64,000 nucleotides of DNA from Peiella sedimenti. Its GTDB lineage: Bacteria > Pseudomonadota > Alphaproteobacteria > Caulobacterales > Caulobacteraceae. How positions within the stretch are numbered: position 1 is the stretch's first letter; each line of letters begins with the position of its first letter. Positions 37,160 to 45,987 of this stretch are shown piece by piece. A program made the translations under genes and the position numbers. The notes beneath the pieces were generated by a model. It did no database searches. It worked only from the letters and a program-made list of their open reading frames with translations, and was not told the origin of the DNA. Location of the stretch: assembly GCF_030504955.1 (NCBI RefSeq), contig NZ_JAUKTR010000001.1, positions 745,501-809,500 of the forward strand, read 5' to 3'.

Positions 37160-38308
37160 TCAGTAGAGATCAGGGTTGGTGTTGAGCGCCTGGGTCGTCG
37201 AGCGACCCCACAGCACCTTGTAGACCCAGGCCGTGTAGGCCAGGACGATCGGTAGGAAGACCACCGTGACCACCAGCATGATGAACAGGGTCATGTGGCT
37301 GGAAGAAGCGTTCCAGACCGTTAGGCTGGACTGGGGGCTGATCGAGCTGGGCAGGATGAAGGGGAACATGGAGAGCCCCACCGTGGAGATGATGCCCAGA
37401 GCCGAGACCGACGACCCGGCCAGGGTCATGGGTTCGTTCCGCAGCTGCAGCCCGATCATGGCGATCATGGCGCCGAAAAAGCCAAAGGTCGGGGCCAGCA
37501 TCATCCACGGATAGCGGCCGTAGTTGTCCAGCCAGGCGCCCGGCGCGGCTTCGACCGTGGTGCGCAGGGGGTTCGACGGCCCGGCCGTGTCGAGCACGCC
37601 CGTGATGCGGAAGCCCAGGTCTCCATAGGCGACGAACAGGCCGCCGATGGCGAAGAGCGCCAAGCCCAGGAAGCCGGCGACCAGGCCGATTGTCCGGGCT
37701 CGGTCCTGGATGGGGCCCCGCTCGGCCTTGACGCCGAGCCAGGCAGCGCCGTGCAGCACCAGCATGCAGACCGAGAGCAGACCGCACACCAGGGTGAAGG
37801 GCGTGAACAGGCCGAGCAGGCTGCCGTGGTAGGTCGAGCGAAGCGTGTCATCCAGCTGGAATGGGGCGCCCGAAAGGACGTTGCCCACCGCCACGCCGAA
37901 CACCAGCGCCGGAACGAAGCCGCCCACGAAGAGCGCCCAGTCCCAGGCTGAACGCCAGCGCGCGTCGGGCCGCTTCGACCGATACTTGAAGGCCACCGGC
38001 CTCAGGATCAGCGCGGCCAACACCAGAAACATCGCCAGGTAGAAGCCGGAGAAGCTTACCGCGTAAACGAAAGGCCAAGCGGCGAAGATCGCGCCGCCGC
38101 CCAGGATGAACCACACCTGGTTCCCTTCCCAGGTGGCCCCCACGGTGTTGATGACCATGCGCCGCTCAGCGTCCGTCTTGGCGACGAAGGGAAGCAGGGC
38201 GCCGACGCCCAGGTCGAAGCCGTCGGTGAGGGCGAAGCCGATCAGCAGCACCCCCATGAGCGCCCACCAGATGAGGCGCAGGGTCGCGAAGTCGAGAGGC
38301 AGTTCCAT
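37160..38308 (-). CDS. cydB: Cytochrome bd ubiquinol oxidase subunit II
   Basis: A 382-residue membrane protein with about eight to nine helices. Family sequences: IWWALMGVLLIGFALTDGFD, GVGALLPFVAKTDAERRMVI, NTVGATWEGNQVWFILGGGA and YPWMMLAPTFGFFGAM. It pairs with CydA to form the high-affinity terminal oxidase. It ends 21 nt before cydX and starts 19 nt after cydA. Confidence 0.96.
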   Translation of the reverse strand: MELPLDFATLRLIWWALMGVLLIGFALTDGFDLGVGALLPFVAKTDAERRMVINTVGATWEGNQVWFILGGGAIFAAWPFVYAVSFSGFYLAMFLVLAALILRPVAFKYRSKRPDARWRSAWDWALFVGGFVPALVFGVAVGNVLSGAPFQLDDTLRSTYHGSLLGLFTPFTLVCGLLSVCMLVLHGAAWLGVKAERGPIQDRARTIGLVAGFLGLALFAIGGLFVAYGDLGFRITGVLDTAGPSNPLRTTVEAAPGAWLDNYGRYPWMMLAPTFGFFGAMIAMIGLQLRNEPMTLAGSSVSALGIISTVGLSMFPFILPSSISPQSSLTVWNASSSHMTLFIMLVVTVVFLPIVLAYTAWVYKVLWGRSTTQALNTNPDLY

Positions 38309-38327
38309 CTCTTGGGTTCCTTAGGGC

Positions 38328-39914
38328 TTAGGCGACGGCCGGGGCGGCGCTAGGGGGATTTTCGGCGGAACCTTCAAGGAGGGGGTCCAGCGTCTCGTGC
38401 TGGGCGAAGGGACCCTTCTTGATGGCTCGCAGGATCAGACCGACCTCGACCACCGCCAGCACTCCGTAGAAGAGGGTGAAGCCGATGATGGTGATCCACA
38501 GCTGCGGCACGGTCAGGCTGGAGGCGCCCAGGAACGTGGGCAGCACGCCCTCCACGGCCCAGGGCTGGCGCCCGACTTCAGCCAGCAGCCAGCCGAACTC
38601 GATTGCGATCCAGGGCAGGGGAATGGCCACCACGGCCAGCCAGAGAAACCATTTGGTTTCGTGCCGGCGCAGCGTGCACAGCAGGAAGGCGGTGGCGAAA
38701 AGGGCGATCATCAGGAAGCCGATTCCGGCCATGATGCGGAAGGTCCAGAACATGAGGGGGACATTGGGCACCGTGTCCCAGGCCGCCTGCTGGATCTGAC
38801 TCGGCGTGGCTTCACGCGGGTCCGCCACGTAGCGCTTCAGCAAGAGACCGTAGCCAAGGTCGTTTCGGACGGTTTCGAACTGGCCGCGGGCCACGCGATC
38901 GTCAGGGTTGGCCTTGAGCCGTTCCAGCGCGTCGTAGGCGACCACGCCGCGCTCGATCCGATCCTCGGCCACGGCCACCAGCTCAAGTATGCCGATGACG
39001 GGTTTGTCGATCGTCCGGGTGGCGATCAGGCCCAGCACGTAGGGAATCTTGACCTCGAAATGGGTGGTGCGGTCCGCAAGGCTCGGCAGACCAAAGGCGG
39101 TCAGGCCAGCCGGCGCCGGTTCGGTCTCCCACATGGCTTCAAGCGCGGCCAGCTTCATGCGCTGGTTGTCCGTGAGGGCGTAGCCGCTCTCGTCGCCGAG
39201 CACGACGACGGACAGGGATGACGCCAGGCCGAACGCGGCCGCGACCGTCATCGACCGCTTGGCGAACGCCTTGTGCTTGCCCCTCAGAAGGTACCAGGCC
39301 GACACGCCCAGAACCACGACCGCCGCGCAGACGTAGCCGGCGCTGACCGTGTGAACGAACTTGGCCTGGGCGACCGGGTTGAAGATCACCGCGCCGAAGT
39401 CCTGAACCTCCATGCGCATGGTGTCCGGGTTGAACACCGCCCCGACCGGGTTCTGCATCCAGCCGTTGGCGATCAGGATCCACAGCGCCGACAGGTTGGT
39501 GCCCAGGGCGGTCAGGAAGGTCACGAACAGGTGCGTGACCGGTTTCAGCTTGTCCCAGCCGAAGAACATCAGGCCCACGAAGGTGGCCTCAAGGAAGAAG
39601 GCCATGAGGCCCTCGATGGCCAGCGGCGCACCAAAAATGTCGCCGACATAATGGCTGTAGTAGCTCCAGTTCATACCGAACTGGAACTCCATCGTGATGC
39701 CGGTGGCGACGCCCAGCACGAAGTTGATGCCGAAGATCGTGCCCCAGAACTTGGTGATGGTCCGCCAGATGGGGCGACGGGTCATCACATAGATGCTCTC
39801 CATAATGACCAGCATGAAGGAGAGCCCCAGCGTCAGCGGGACGAACAGGAAGTGGTAGAGGGCTGTCAGTGCGAACTGCAGCCGGGAGAGGTCTACGACC
39901 GCGAGGTCGATCAT
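38328..39914 (-). CDS. cydA: Cytochrome bd ubiquinol oxidase subunit I
   Basis: A 528-residue subunit carrying hemes b558, b595 and d. The N-terminus has LSRLQFALTALYHFLFVPLT with heme ligand His21, then FGINFVLGVATGITMEFQFG and FFLEATFVGLMFFGWDKL. A long region after ALEAMWETEPAPAGLTAFGL (about 260-380) is the quinol loop of the long (E. coli) type. ATG 39914 with GGAGAC upstream is preferred over TTG 39926. The promoter region carries a perfect FixK site 66 nt upstream. Confidence 0.96.
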   Translation of the reverse strand: MIDLAVVDLSRLQFALTALYHFLFVPLTLGLSFMLVIMESIYVMTRRPIWRTITKFWGTIFGINFVLGVATGITMEFQFGMNWSYYSHYVGDIFGAPLAIEGLMAFFLEATFVGLMFFGWDKLKPVTHLFVTFLTALGTNLSALWILIANGWMQNPVGAVFNPDTMRMEVQDFGAVIFNPVAQAKFVHTVSAGYVCAAVVVLGVSAWYLLRGKHKAFAKRSMTVAAAFGLASSLSVVVLGDESGYALTDNQRMKLAALEAMWETEPAPAGLTAFGLPSLADRTTHFEVKIPYVLGLIATRTIDKPVIGILELVAVAEDRIERGVVAYDALERLKANPDDRVARGQFETVRNDLGYGLLLKRYVADPREATPSQIQQAAWDTVPNVPLMFWTFRIMAGIGFLMIALFATAFLLCTLRRHETKWFLWLAVVAIPLPWIAIEFGWLLAEVGRQPWAVEGVLPTFLGASSLTVPQLWITIIGFTLFYGVLAVVEVGLILRAIKKGPFAQHETLDPLLEGSAENPPSAAPAVA

Positions 39915-39979
39915 GGGTGTCTCCAATGCCGGGACAAGGCGGATGCTGCAGCCGCTAAGGCGGCAGAGGCCGAGTCGCC

Positions 39980-39993
39980 TTGATCTCGATCAA
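39980..39993. promoter_or_regulatory. FixK/FNR box between cydA and cydD
   Basis: TTGATCTCGATCAA is an exact match to the FixK/FNR consensus TTGAT-N4-ATCAA. It lies 66 nt before cydA (minus strand) and 35 nt before cydD (plus strand), so one bound dimer could drive both the oxidase genes and their assembly transporter under low oxygen. Confidence 0.85.
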
Positions 39994-40027
39994 AGTCTTC
40001 GCGCCGCGTCCTGACGTATGCGGGGGC

Positions 40028-41650
40028 ATGGCCGCGACCCCCGTTGATTCTGCGTCCGAAATCGCGGTCGCCCGCGCATGGTTGAAGGCCGAGGCCGCGC
40101 CGCATCGCAGGCTGGCGTCGCGAGCGGGCATGTTGGTCGTGGCGGACGTGGTTCCCGCCGCAGTCACCGCGATCGGTCTCGCCCTGGCCGTCAGCGGCGT
40201 GGCCGCAGGGGATGCCACAAGAAGTGCGAGCGGCGCCGTCTTGGCGGGCTTCGGCTTGCTCGCCCGGGCCGTTCTGGGCCGCTGGGCCGTCGAAGCTGGC
40301 GCGCGCCTGGGCCTGGCGGCGCGCGCTGATGTCCGGGGGCGGTTGACCGAGGCTGTGCTTACGCGCGGAAGCGCCGGAGCGGACGGCGTGACCCTGGCTC
40401 TCGAAGGCGTTGACGCGCTACAGGGATGGTTCAGCCGCTACGTTCCTGCGCGCATGACGGCGGCAGTTTCGCCACTCCTGCTGATCGGCTTGGCCGCACT
40501 GGCGAGCCCTGTGGCCGCCGCGATCCTGCTGGGTACGATGATCCCCTTCATTCTCGGCATGGCGCTCGCCGGAACGGCCGCCGCGGCTCAGAGCCGTCGC
40601 CAGTTTGAAGCCATGACCCGCCTGTCAGGCGTATTCCTGGATCGTATCCGCGCCCTTCCTGACCTCGTGGCCTTCCAGGCCGAGGGCGCCACAGCCAAGG
40701 ACTTGAGCCGGGCGTCCAATGATCTGTCGCGCCGAACCCAAGGCGTCCTGGCCGTCGCCTTCCTGTCGTCGGGAATACTGGAGTTCTTCTCGGCTCTCGC
40801 CGTGGCGCTGGTGGCCGTCTACTGCGGGTTCAACCTGCTGCGGTTGCTGCCTTTCCCCGTTCCGGAGCAGCTGGATCTGGCGCGCGCATTCTTTGTGCTG
40901 GCGCTCGCGCCAGAGGTTTATGCGCCGATCCGCAGATTGGCCGCCGCCTATCACGAACGTCAGACCGCCGAGGCCGCGGCGCCGGCCCTGGCCCGGGCGC
41001 TTGAGCGGTCTCAACCGGTCGAGCGAGCGCCAGCGCTGCAGCGCGCGCCTTCGATCGCTTTCGAGCGGGTGACGGTCCGGTTCGATGAGCGTCAGGTTCT
41101 CGAGGCCTTCAGCCTCGATATCCAACCCGGCGAAACCGTCGCCATCATGGGGGCCAGCGGCTCGGGGAAGACGACGCTTTTGCGCATGCTGCTTGGGCTC
41201 ACGCGTCCGCAGGGCGGCCTCGTCTTAGTGAATGGTCGCGATCTGGCGGCGGTGGGCGAGTTGTCCGCCTCCATCGGCTGGGCCGGTCAGGCGCCCGTGG
41301 TCACGCCGGGGACGCTGGCGGATAATATCCGCCTTGGCCGGCTAGACGCGACGGATGCCGAGGTCGCGACCGCCGCCGCCTACGCCGGACTACATCTCGA
41401 CCTGAATCGCGTGCTTGATGAGCGTGGCGGAGGCCTCTCAGGGGGCGAACGACGCCGGTTGGGCCTGGCGCGGGCCTTTCTCAAGAATGCGCCGATCCTC
41501 CTTCTGGATGAGCCTACCGCCAATCTGGACGGGGCTTCAGAGGCGGCTTTGCTGCCCTCGATCCGAAGCGCCTGCCAGGGCCGGACCACGCTCATCGCCA
41601 CGCACTCCGAGACGCTGGCCGCCCTTGCCGACCGCGTGGTGCGGCTATGA
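40028..41650 (+). CDS. cydD: Cytochrome bd assembly ABC exporter subunit CydD
   Basis: A 540-residue ABC half-transporter with six membrane helices (about 30-300) and an ATPase: Walker A IMGASGSGKTTLL, signature GGGLSGGERRRLGLARAFL and Walker B ILLLDEPTANLD. With CydC it exports glutathione/cysteine to the periplasm in E. coli and is needed to assemble cytochrome bd. The ATG at 40028 is chosen because upstream frames run through the FixK box. Confidence 0.93.
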   Translation: MAATPVDSASEIAVARAWLKAEAAPHRRLASRAGMLVVADVVPAAVTAIGLALAVSGVAAGDATRSASGAVLAGFGLLARAVLGRWAVEAGARLGLAARADVRGRLTEAVLTRGSAGADGVTLALEGVDALQGWFSRYVPARMTAAVSPLLLIGLAALASPVAAAILLGTMIPFILGMALAGTAAAAQSRRQFEAMTRLSGVFLDRIRALPDLVAFQAEGATAKDLSRASNDLSRRTQGVLAVAFLSSGILEFFSALAVALVAVYCGFNLLRLLPFPVPEQLDLARAFFVLALAPEVYAPIRRLAAAYHERQTAEAAAPALARALERSQPVERAPALQRAPSIAFERVTVRFDERQVLEAFSLDIQPGETVAIMGASGSGKTTLLRMLLGLTRPQGGLVLVNGRDLAAVGELSASIGWAGQAPVVTPGTLADNIRLGRLDATDAEVATAAAYAGLHLDLNRVLDERGGGLSGGERRRLGLARAFLKNAPILLLDEPTANLDGASEAALLPSIRSACQGRTTLIATHSETLAALADRVVRL

Positions 41651-43263
41651 AGGGACGGGATCAGCTGCGCGCCATGTTGCGAGAGACGGCGTCGTCGCAA
41701 CGGCCCTGGTTGGCGCTGGCGGCCGGCTTTGCCTTGACGGTAGCGATGGCGGCTGCCGCCTTGCTTGGCCTGTCAGGCTGGTTCCTCACCGCCTCGGCCG
41801 CGGCCGGTCTCCTGGGGCTGGCTGCAGCGCACGCCTTCAACTTCATGCTGCCCAGCGCCCTCATCCGGCTGCTGGCGATCGTGCGGACCGCCGCCCGATA
41901 CGGAGAGCGGATGAGCGGCCACAAGGCCGCGCTGGACGCCCTCGCGCAACTGCGGCCAGCCCTGTTTCTACGCATCGCTTCGGCTGCGCCCGAACGCCTG
42001 ATGCGACTGGCGGGCGGGGAAGCGGCGGCCCGCCTCGTTCAGGACGTGGACGCATTGCAGACCGCCCTGGTCCGCCGCTCTGCGCCATGGAGCGCCTTTG
42101 GCGGGATGGCGGCGGGCGGGTTGATGACGCTTCTGTGCGGATGGCCTGCGGCCCTGGTCTGCGGGCTCGCCATGGTCCTAGCCCTGTCGCTGGCCCTGGT
42201 GACGGGCCGCAGACTGGCGGAGCCAGCCGGAGAGTCGCTTCAGGCTCGACAAGGCGAGCTCAAGGCCGAGCTGGCCATGCAGGAGCAGGCCGCGCCTGAA
42301 CTTCGCGCCTACGGGCTTGAGGGCTGGGCCCGGACCAGGCTCGCGCCGCCCGCCGCCGCCCTTGATGAGGCCACACTCAGGTTGGCGCGCGCCGAGGGGT
42401 GGATTCTCGCAGGCCAGGGCGTCGTGATGGCTGCCGCGGCTACAGCCGTCGTGCTGGTGTCATTGGATCGACCCGCGCCCTTGGTCGCCTTAGCGGCGCT
42501 CGCTGTGCTGGCTGCAGTCGAGGGAGCCGCCGCCTTCGCCGCCGCAGCCCGCGACCGGGGCCGGTCCAATGCGGCCGAGGTTCGTCTGGGGACGTTGTTG
42601 GATGGCGCCCTGTCTGATCCGGCGCCCGCACCGCGACTAAAGCCCGTTCTGACGATTAGCGGGACGCGGCTCGAGCCCGGCGACCGGTTGGCGATCACCG
42701 GGCCCTCGGGCTGCGGGAAGACGACCCTCGTCGAACGGCTAATGCGTCTGCGCGAGGGGGCCCAGGGCGACCTGCTGCTCGGAGGGTTCGATGTGGCTGA
42801 ATTGCCCGTGGAGCAGGTGCGCCGGCAGTTCAGCTACGCGCCCCAGCATCCCCGCTTCATAACTGGGACAGTGCGGCAGAATCTTATGCTCAGCGGCCCG
42901 CCGGCGTCTGACGCTGATCTGTGGCGCGCGCTTGAGGACAGTTGCCTCGCCGAGCGTTTCCGTCAGACGGGCAGGGGGCTCGACACCCTGCTGGAGGATG
43001 ACGCCAGCATTCTATCCGGCGGCGAGCGCCGCCGGCTGGCCATCGCCCGGGCCCTCCTCCGGCCGGCGCCCTGGCTGGTGCTGGACGAGCCTACGGAAGG
43101 TCTGGACGAGCGGTTGGAGGCGGCGCTGCTGGATCGCCTCGATCGGCGGTTGGGCGTCTCGGGTCAGGGCCTGATCGTCGTCAGCCACCGAACGGTGGCG
43201 GCAGGCCTGGCTGACGTTTCGACCTGCCTGACCCGGCCGGCGGAAGAGCCGGTGCAGGCCTGA
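41647..43263 (+). CDS. cydC: Cytochrome bd assembly ABC exporter subunit CydC
   Basis: A 538-residue partner of CydD with the same architecture: ALLGLSGWFLTASAAAGLLG in the first helices, ATPase Walker A ITGPSGCGKTTLVERLM, signature SILSGGERRRLAIARALL and Walker B WLVLDEPTEGLD. ATGA overlap with cydD. A short hairpin (CCGCTC-CGGC-GAGCGG, near 43289) follows the stop. Confidence 0.93.
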   Translation: MKGRDQLRAMLRETASSQRPWLALAAGFALTVAMAAAALLGLSGWFLTASAAAGLLGLAAAHAFNFMLPSALIRLLAIVRTAARYGERMSGHKAALDALAQLRPALFLRIASAAPERLMRLAGGEAAARLVQDVDALQTALVRRSAPWSAFGGMAAGGLMTLLCGWPAALVCGLAMVLALSLALVTGRRLAEPAGESLQARQGELKAELAMQEQAAPELRAYGLEGWARTRLAPPAAALDEATLRLARAEGWILAGQGVVMAAAATAVVLVSLDRPAPLVALAALAVLAAVEGAAAFAAAARDRGRSNAAEVRLGTLLDGALSDPAPAPRLKPVLTISGTRLEPGDRLAITGPSGCGKTTLVERLMRLREGAQGDLLLGGFDVAELPVEQVRRQFSYAPQHPRFITGTVRQNLMLSGPPASDADLWRALEDSCLAERFRQTGRGLDTLLEDDASILSGGERRRLAIARALLRPAPWLVLDEPTEGLDERLEAALLDRLDRRLGVSGQGLIVVSHRTVAAGLADVSTCLTRPAEEPVQA

Positions 43264-43420
43264 GAGCCGACTTCAACAGGCCGCGCCGCTCCGGCGAGCG
43301 GACAGACGACCACGTTCTTCGGAAGATGAGACTACCCGCCGGAGCCGTGCATGACGAAGAAGTAACTACCTGAAATGCCGAGCGCGGCTTAGCTCTCGCG
43401 GGGACAATCGGAACCTCGCC

Positions 43421-45667
43421 ATGCGCTCGTTTAAAATCCTGCTCCTCGCCACCGCTGCATTCTGCGCGCCCTGCGCCGCACTGGCCCAGGCCACGCAGCC
43501 GTCGCCGCCGTCTCCTCCGCCGGCCAGAAGCGAGGTACAGGATCAGGAGGAGGCCCCACCGCCGGAGCAGGAAGACAGCACGGCGGTCGGCGAGGTGGTC
43601 GTTACGGCTCGCGCGAACGACATCCGAACGTCCATCGACTCGATCAGCTACAGCGTCACTGAAGACCTGCAGGCCGCCAGCGGCACCCTCGCCGACGCCT
43701 TGCGCAACATTCCTTCGGTGGACGTGGACCCGCAGGGCAATGTCAGCCTTCGAGGCGATTCGGGCGTGGTCATCCTGGTGGACGGGCGGCCTTCAGGCAT
43801 GCTGACCGGAGAGAGCCGCGCCCAGGCATTGCTCCAGCTTCCGGCCGATCAGTACGCGCGCATTGAAGTGATGACCAATCCGTCGGCGGCTTACCGGCCT
43901 GATGGGGCAGGGGGCGTGATCAATCTGATCACCCGGCCGACCGCCCCGCGCCGAGGCGCCACCTACAGCGGCTCGGTCCGCGCCAATGTGGGCAATGATG
44001 GACGCTATAACTACGGGGCCAATCTCGCCTACACGCGCGACCGGCTCACCCTTTCAGGGGACGTGGGCGTCCGCCATGACGCTGTGAGGCAGGAGAGCAG
44101 TCGGTTCCGGGAGCGATACGATCCGGTCTCAGATCTGTGGCTGCCCAGCACCCAGACCCAGACGGTCGACGGTGAGTCCGATGGTTTGCTCATCCGCCTC
44201 TCAGCCGAGTACCGGGTCGACGACGCGACCCAGGTCACGGGTGAGGTTCGGCACAATCACTTCGAGAGCAACGCCTTCGGCCTTGATCTTCTGGAGTCTG
44301 AGGATGCGCTGGGCGGCGTGGCCTCGTCCTTCCGGCGCAGCGGCGACGGCGGTTTCTCCGGTGACTTCTCGGGCGCCACGGCGCGTTTGTTGCGGCAGTT
44401 CGGCGAGGGTCACGAGTGGACGAACGAGCTGCGCTACGACCACGGCCATGGCAAGTTCTATCAGGACGGCTTCGTCGAGACGCTGGTCCCGGCCGCGCCG
44501 CCTTCGTGGGAGCTGCTCGATAACGAAAACATCCACTCCACCCTTGCGTTCACCAGCGCCTACAATCGGCCCCTGCCCGGCGACGCGAAGCTGCGCGCCG
44601 GCTACGAGTTCGAGCGCTTCGACATGGACTTCAGCACCATCCTGGCGCGCGGTCCGACAGAAGCCTCCGCGACGCCGGATCCCCTGATCTCCAACCAGTT
44701 CATCGTCGAGCAGACGGTTCACGCCCTTTACGCCACCTATGAGCGTCCTTTCGGCGACAAGCTGACGGCCCAGTTCGGCCTGCGCCTGGAGCAGGTGCTG
44801 CAGGACATGGATCAGGTCACGTCGGGCACGACGGACGAGAACGACTACTTCAGCGCCTACCCAACTCTGCACGTGTCCTATGATCTGGGAGACAACCAGA
44901 CCCTTCGAGGCAGCTACAGCCGGCGAGTGCAGCGGCCGCAGCCCTTCGATCTGAACCCGTTCCTCATCTACACGGACGCGGTCAGCTATCGCTCGGGCAA
45001 TCCGGATCTGGAGCCGCAGGTGACGGATTCGTGGGAGCTGATGTGGCAGCGCCGGGTCGATCAGACCTTCTATCAGGCGACCCTTTATTATCGGGACACC
45101 ACCGACGCCTTCACCTACGTCGTGACGGACATGGGCGGCATTCTGGTGACGCGGCCCGAGAACCTCGGCGCGCGCAGCTATCTGGGCCTTGAGCTGGTGG
45201 CCAACGGGCGGCTGCACCCGACCCTGCGGTACAACGCCAGCCTCAGCATCTTCCAGCAGGAGATCGAGGCGGCGGGCGTCCCTGGCGGACAGGATCGCTC
45301 AGGCACGGGCGCCAGCGGACGCCTCAGCCTGAACTGGCAGCCGACGCCGGATGACTTCCTGCAGGTGTCCGGCCTGTGGATCGGTGAGACGATCGGCGCG
45401 CAGGGCACGCGCGAGGGCGGCCAGCTGATCAACCTCGGCTACCGCCGCAAGCTGACCGATCGTTGGGCCGTCCAGGTCACGGTCCGTGACCTGTTTGACG
45501 AGTTTGGCGAGGTCGTCACCTACGAGACGCCCACCCTACGCGACACGACCGAGCGGCTGTTTGGCGGGCGCATGAGCTTCATCGGTCTGACCTATACCTT
45601 CGGGAACGGCCAGCGCCGCGAGCAGCCGCCCGCCTTCGACTTCTCGGCTCCGCCGACCGGCGGCTAG
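43421..45667 (+). CDS. TonB-dependent receptor, beta-barrel family 3 type
   Basis: A 748-residue outer-membrane receptor. Signal peptide to ALAQ (about 23), a Pro/Glu-rich linker, VGEVVVTARANDIRTSIDSI (TonB box region), a plug with LADALRNIPSVDVDPQGNVS and RIEVMTNPSAAYRPDGAGGV, then a barrel with SYSRRVQRPQPFDLNPF. This resembles the OMP_b-brl_3 group. The ligand is unknown. No FixK or Pho-like site is visible in the 157 nt upstream. Confidence 0.9.
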   Translation: MRSFKILLLATAAFCAPCAALAQATQPSPPSPPPARSEVQDQEEAPPPEQEDSTAVGEVVVTARANDIRTSIDSISYSVTEDLQAASGTLADALRNIPSVDVDPQGNVSLRGDSGVVILVDGRPSGMLTGESRAQALLQLPADQYARIEVMTNPSAAYRPDGAGGVINLITRPTAPRRGATYSGSVRANVGNDGRYNYGANLAYTRDRLTLSGDVGVRHDAVRQESSRFRERYDPVSDLWLPSTQTQTVDGESDGLLIRLSAEYRVDDATQVTGEVRHNHFESNAFGLDLLESEDALGGVASSFRRSGDGGFSGDFSGATARLLRQFGEGHEWTNELRYDHGHGKFYQDGFVETLVPAAPPSWELLDNENIHSTLAFTSAYNRPLPGDAKLRAGYEFERFDMDFSTILARGPTEASATPDPLISNQFIVEQTVHALYATYERPFGDKLTAQFGLRLEQVLQDMDQVTSGTTDENDYFSAYPTLHVSYDLGDNQTLRGSYSRRVQRPQPFDLNPFLIYTDAVSYRSGNPDLEPQVTDSWELMWQRRVDQTFYQATLYYRDTTDAFTYVVTDMGGILVTRPENLGARSYLGLELVANGRLHPTLRYNASLSIFQQEIEAAGVPGGQDRSGTGASGRLSLNWQPTPDDFLQVSGLWIGETIGAQGTREGGQLINLGYRRKLTDRWAVQVTVRDLFDEFGEVVTYETPTLRDTTERLFGGRMSFIGLTYTFGNGQRREQPPAFDFSAPPTGG

Positions 45668-45669
45668 AT

Positions 45670-45700
45670 CAGTGTCTTAGCCGCACTGGCTAAGACACTG
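45670..45700. terminator. Bidirectional hairpin shared by two convergent genes
   Basis: CAGTGTCTTAGCC pairs perfectly (13 bp) with GGCTAAGACACTG around GCACT. It starts 3 nt after the TonB-receptor stop and also contains the last seven codons and stop of the convergent Cys-rich gene, so it can end transcripts from both sides. Confidence 0.8.
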
Positions 45701-45934
45701 GTTATAGTCGTGCAGCGCCACGTACGAGCAGGGTCCGTAGAAGCGGCCCATCATGCCGCTTTGCTGATCCACCTGCGAGCAGTAGGCCAGGTCGGCCTGG
45801 TACTGGGCTTCGCAAGTCGACTGGCACGATCCGCCAGTTTGAACGACGCGGGCTTCAGCGGGGGCGCTCATCGGGCCGGCGGCGATCAGGGCGCCGCCCA
45901 TGACGAGGGCGGCGACGGCGAGACGGATATTCAT
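45677..45934 (-). CDS. Small secreted Cys-rich protein, unknown
   Basis: An 85-residue protein with a signal peptide (MNIRLAVAALVMGGALIAAG, cleavage near APAEA). The mature part of about 55 residues has six Cys: SCQSTCEAQYQADLAYC, GPCSY and NQCLSQCG, suggesting three disulfides in the periplasm or outside. GGAGAG lies about 5 nt before the ATG at 45934. The coding end lies inside a terminator hairpin. It precedes the kinase gene's end with 53 nt spacing. Family not recognised. Confidence 0.7.
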   Translation of the reverse strand: MNIRLAVAALVMGGALIAAGPMSAPAEARVVQTGGSCQSTCEAQYQADLAYCSQVDQQSGMMGRFYGPCSYVALHDYNQCLSQCG

Positions 45935-45987
45935 GTGGCTCTCCCTTCCTCCGTAAACCCGAATGCGGCCCAAGCGGCGCGGTTCCA

